DNA from: Nocardia neocaledoniensis | Lineage (GTDB): Bacteria; Actinomycetota; Actinomycetes; Mycobacteriales; Mycobacteriaceae | DNA: 64,000 nucleotides | Direction: 5' to 3' | Assembly (NCBI RefSeq): GCF_029868625.1 | Contig: NZ_JARWOJ010000077.1 | Location: 1 to 64,000, forward strand | In this document: piece after piece, positions 62,673 to 64,000 of the stretch | Layout: every line of letters starts with the position of its first letter | Position numbering within the stretch: the stretch's first letter is position 1 | Translations under genes and position numbers: made by a program | The notes under the pieces: generated by a model | The model's input: only the letters and a program-made list of their open reading frames with translations | Database searches by the model: none | What the model was told of the DNA's origin: nothing

Positions 62673-63638
62673 TCAGCCGGCGTGGTTGTGCCGGAATTCG
62701 CCGGGCGTCATGCCGGTCTCCCGCTGGAAGACTCGGTAGAACTGCCGTTCCGAGGCGAAGCCCGAACCGAAGGCCACCGCGGCGGGCGGCAGCGCGCGGT
62801 GCCGGATCAGCAGCGCCTTCGCGTGCCGCACCCGCAGCTTGCGCAGGGTGACACCGAGGCTGTCGCCGGAGCCGTCGAAGACGCGGAAGAGCGTACGGCG
62901 GGAGATGTGGCAGGCGCGGGCGACCTCGTCGGCGGTCAGCTCGGGATTCGTGCAGTGTTCCCGCAGGTAGATGAGCACCTGTTCGCGGTTGAGCGAATCG
63001 CGAGAGGTTTCGATCGGACGCATGCCCGCGGTGAGCATCACCGCCGAGCCGACCAGATCCAGCGCGTTGACCGCCAGCACGTCGGCCTGGTCCGGCGCCT
63101 CCTGCCGAACCCTGGCGAGACCGCGGAAGAAGCCCGCGACGACACCCGCGGCGCTGTCGGCGGGGACCGTCACCGCCGTGGGCAGGTCCACCTGGGCCAG
63201 TCCGGGTTGTTCGCGAAGCAGCCGGAGCGGAACCTGCACGACGACCTGCTCGAACGCCGAGCTGTTCGTCCAGTGGTACGGCTTGGACGTGTCGTAGAAG
63301 ACCATGTCGCCCTGGCCGACGACGGCCGAGCGCCCGTCCTGGTGCAGGCACGCCCGCCCTCTGGTGTGGATGCTCGCCAGCAGGTACTCGTCATCGGAAC
63401 GAGACAGGTGCGTCTTGGAGCGGCGGAACTCCTGGTTGCTGCCCGCGACGGTCGTCAGACTGAAGTCCGCCGGGCCGGCCAGCGAACCAGACGTGACGCG
63501 ACCGTAGAACGGCTGGTCGGGCTGGGTATCGACCGCCAGCGGCACGTACGTCTCCGACATCAGCGCTTCCCACTGTTCACGCGCTTCGCTCAGCGAGGTC
63601 GACGACGAGAATTCGAGGATTGTCGGCTCGATGGCCAT
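62673..63638 (-). CDS. AraC/XylS-family transcriptional activator (NitR-like)
   Basis: A 321-residue regulator. The N-terminal effector domain includes HTRGRACLHQDGRSAVVGQGDMVFYDTSKPYHW (shown in part). The C-terminal double HTH domain has VLIYLREHCTNPELTADEVARACHISRRTLFRVF (in part) and AVAFGSGFASERQFYRVFQRETGMTPGEFR (in part), a standard AraC tail. It lies between two nitrilase genes on the same strand, so it probably activates them, as NitR does for nitrilase in Rhodococcus. Confidence 0.92.
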   Translation of the reverse strand: MAIEPTILEFSSSTSLSEAREQWEALMSETYVPLAVDTQPDQPFYGRVTSGSLAGPADFSLTTVAGSNQEFRRSKTHLSRSDDEYLLASIHTRGRACLHQDGRSAVVGQGDMVFYDTSKPYHWTNSSAFEQVVVQVPLRLLREQPGLAQVDLPTAVTVPADSAAGVVAGFFRGLARVRQEAPDQADVLAVNALDLVGSAVMLTAGMRPIETSRDSLNREQVLIYLREHCTNPELTADEVARACHISRRTLFRVFDGSGDSLGVTLRKLRVRHAKALLIRHRALPPAAVAFGSGFASERQFYRVFQRETGMTPGEFRHNHAG

Positions 63639-63780
63639 GGACAGCCAACCTCCGCGTGCGATGAGATCGGGCGTAGCCGTCGCTACGGCACCGGCTCAGA
63701 ATAGCGTCGCGAACCGGTCGGCTCAATCCGGAAATCCGCCCGTAACCAGCGAATTCCTCTCTACGAAAACCTCTTTCGCG

Positions 63781-64000
63781 TCAGGCGCGGGCGGGCTCGC
63801 GCCGGGCGATCCGGCCGCTCGGCGTCCGGCATTCGGACCCGCGCTGCGCGGAAGCCGTCCGCAGCCCACGGCTGACATCGATGTCGGCGAACAGCAGGCC
63901 CTCGGCGCCTTCGTCCAGTGGCGGGGTGAGCTCGAGCCCGCCGGGGCCGAAGATCCGGGAGACTCCGCCGCCGCCGCGCAACAGCCGACGGTCCGGTAGC
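63781..64000 (-). CDS. Nitrilase-superfamily protein, C-terminal part (5' end outside window)
   Basis: About 73 codons are visible and open to the window edge. LPDRRLLRGGGGVSRIFGPGGL aligns with the end of the nitrilase at 61,664 (EYRLLSGGGGVARVLGPDG), followed by GAEGLLFADIDVSRG, where the other has SPGLLFAEVELAPEP. It is therefore a paralogue in tandem with the AraC regulator between them. The catalytic region lies outside the window. Confidence 0.85.
   Translation of the reverse strand, partial: LPDRRLLRGGGGVSRIFGPGGLELTPPLDEGAEGLLFADIDVSRGLRTASAQRGSECRTPSGRIARREPARA

Overview
The window is GC-rich actinobacterial DNA, most likely from Nocardia or a close relative. The evidence is gene content: an ESX-4 type VII secretion locus with an EccE gene, an EspG-family protein, many Nocardia-type lipoproteins (DUF3558 and HWRP-type) and the order tsaD-rimI-tsaB-tsaE-alr ... 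glmS ... glmM-rpsI-rplM ... esxT-esxU-eccC-eccD-mycP-eccB. That order matches the same chromosomal block in Mycobacterium (Rv3419c to Rv3450c), here enlarged by two accessory insertions. No tRNA, rRNA, insertion sequence or prophage was recognised.

Layout. 1-8,812: housekeeping, almost all on the minus strand in tightly overlapping frames (tsaD, rimI, tsaB, tsaE, an alpha/beta hydrolase, alr, nnr, glmS) plus a cupredoxin lipoprotein. 8,861-9,754: an alpha/beta-hydrolase-like protein without its nucleophile serine. 9,820-22,260: first accessory island, a type VII secretion (T7SS) substrate and chaperone region without any channel genes. It holds three versions of one module: a small helical or YbaB-like protein ending in S/T-W-L-V/D, an EspC-like protein, and a long WXG-type protein. 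It also holds a WEG-motif substrate, an EspG chaperone, a DUF3558 lipoprotein and a Ser/Thr kinase gene broken by a suspicious 166-bp G-rich insert. Two of the modules face each other around the kinase and their long proteins share a beta domain and an LAEAGPL terminus. 22,357-25,548: small proteins and an ABC-F ATPase. 25,682-28,142: glmM, rpsI, rplM, with a strong hairpin and one lone type I-E-like CRISPR repeat in the glmM-rpsI gap.

28,323-45,079: second accessory region, a phospho-signalling block between rplM and esxT. It encodes an Hsp70-like membrane protein, a 26-codon coupled ORF, an Rv1747-like double-FHA ABC exporter, a zinc-metallopeptidase lipoprotein, an FHA protein, five related lipoproteins and two membrane Ser/Thr kinases. 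A lipoprotein-lipoprotein-kinase unit is duplicated in tandem. 45,147-58,680: ESX-4 (EsxT, EsxU, an Rv3446c-like protein, EccC, EccD, MycP, EccB, EccE), with a voltage-gated-type potassium channel between mycP and eccB. 58,756-64,000: an FMN reductase, a GAF/PAS-like protein, methylthioadenosine phosphorylase, a CsoR copper repressor with its operator, and two nitrilase genes flanking an AraC regulator; the complete nitrilase lacks its catalytic cysteine.

How it may fit together (inference): the substrates and EspG of the 10-22 kb island have no EccB/C/D/E of their own, so the ESX-4 machine at 45-58 kb is the nearest candidate exporter. The kinases, FHA proteins and lipoproteins packed beside ESX-4 could form a surface-sensing circuit controlling secretion or envelope export. 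Two short stretches (about 1-150 and 18,901-19,066) look like low-quality sequence, so the tsaD C-terminus and the kinase break should be treated as probable artefacts.
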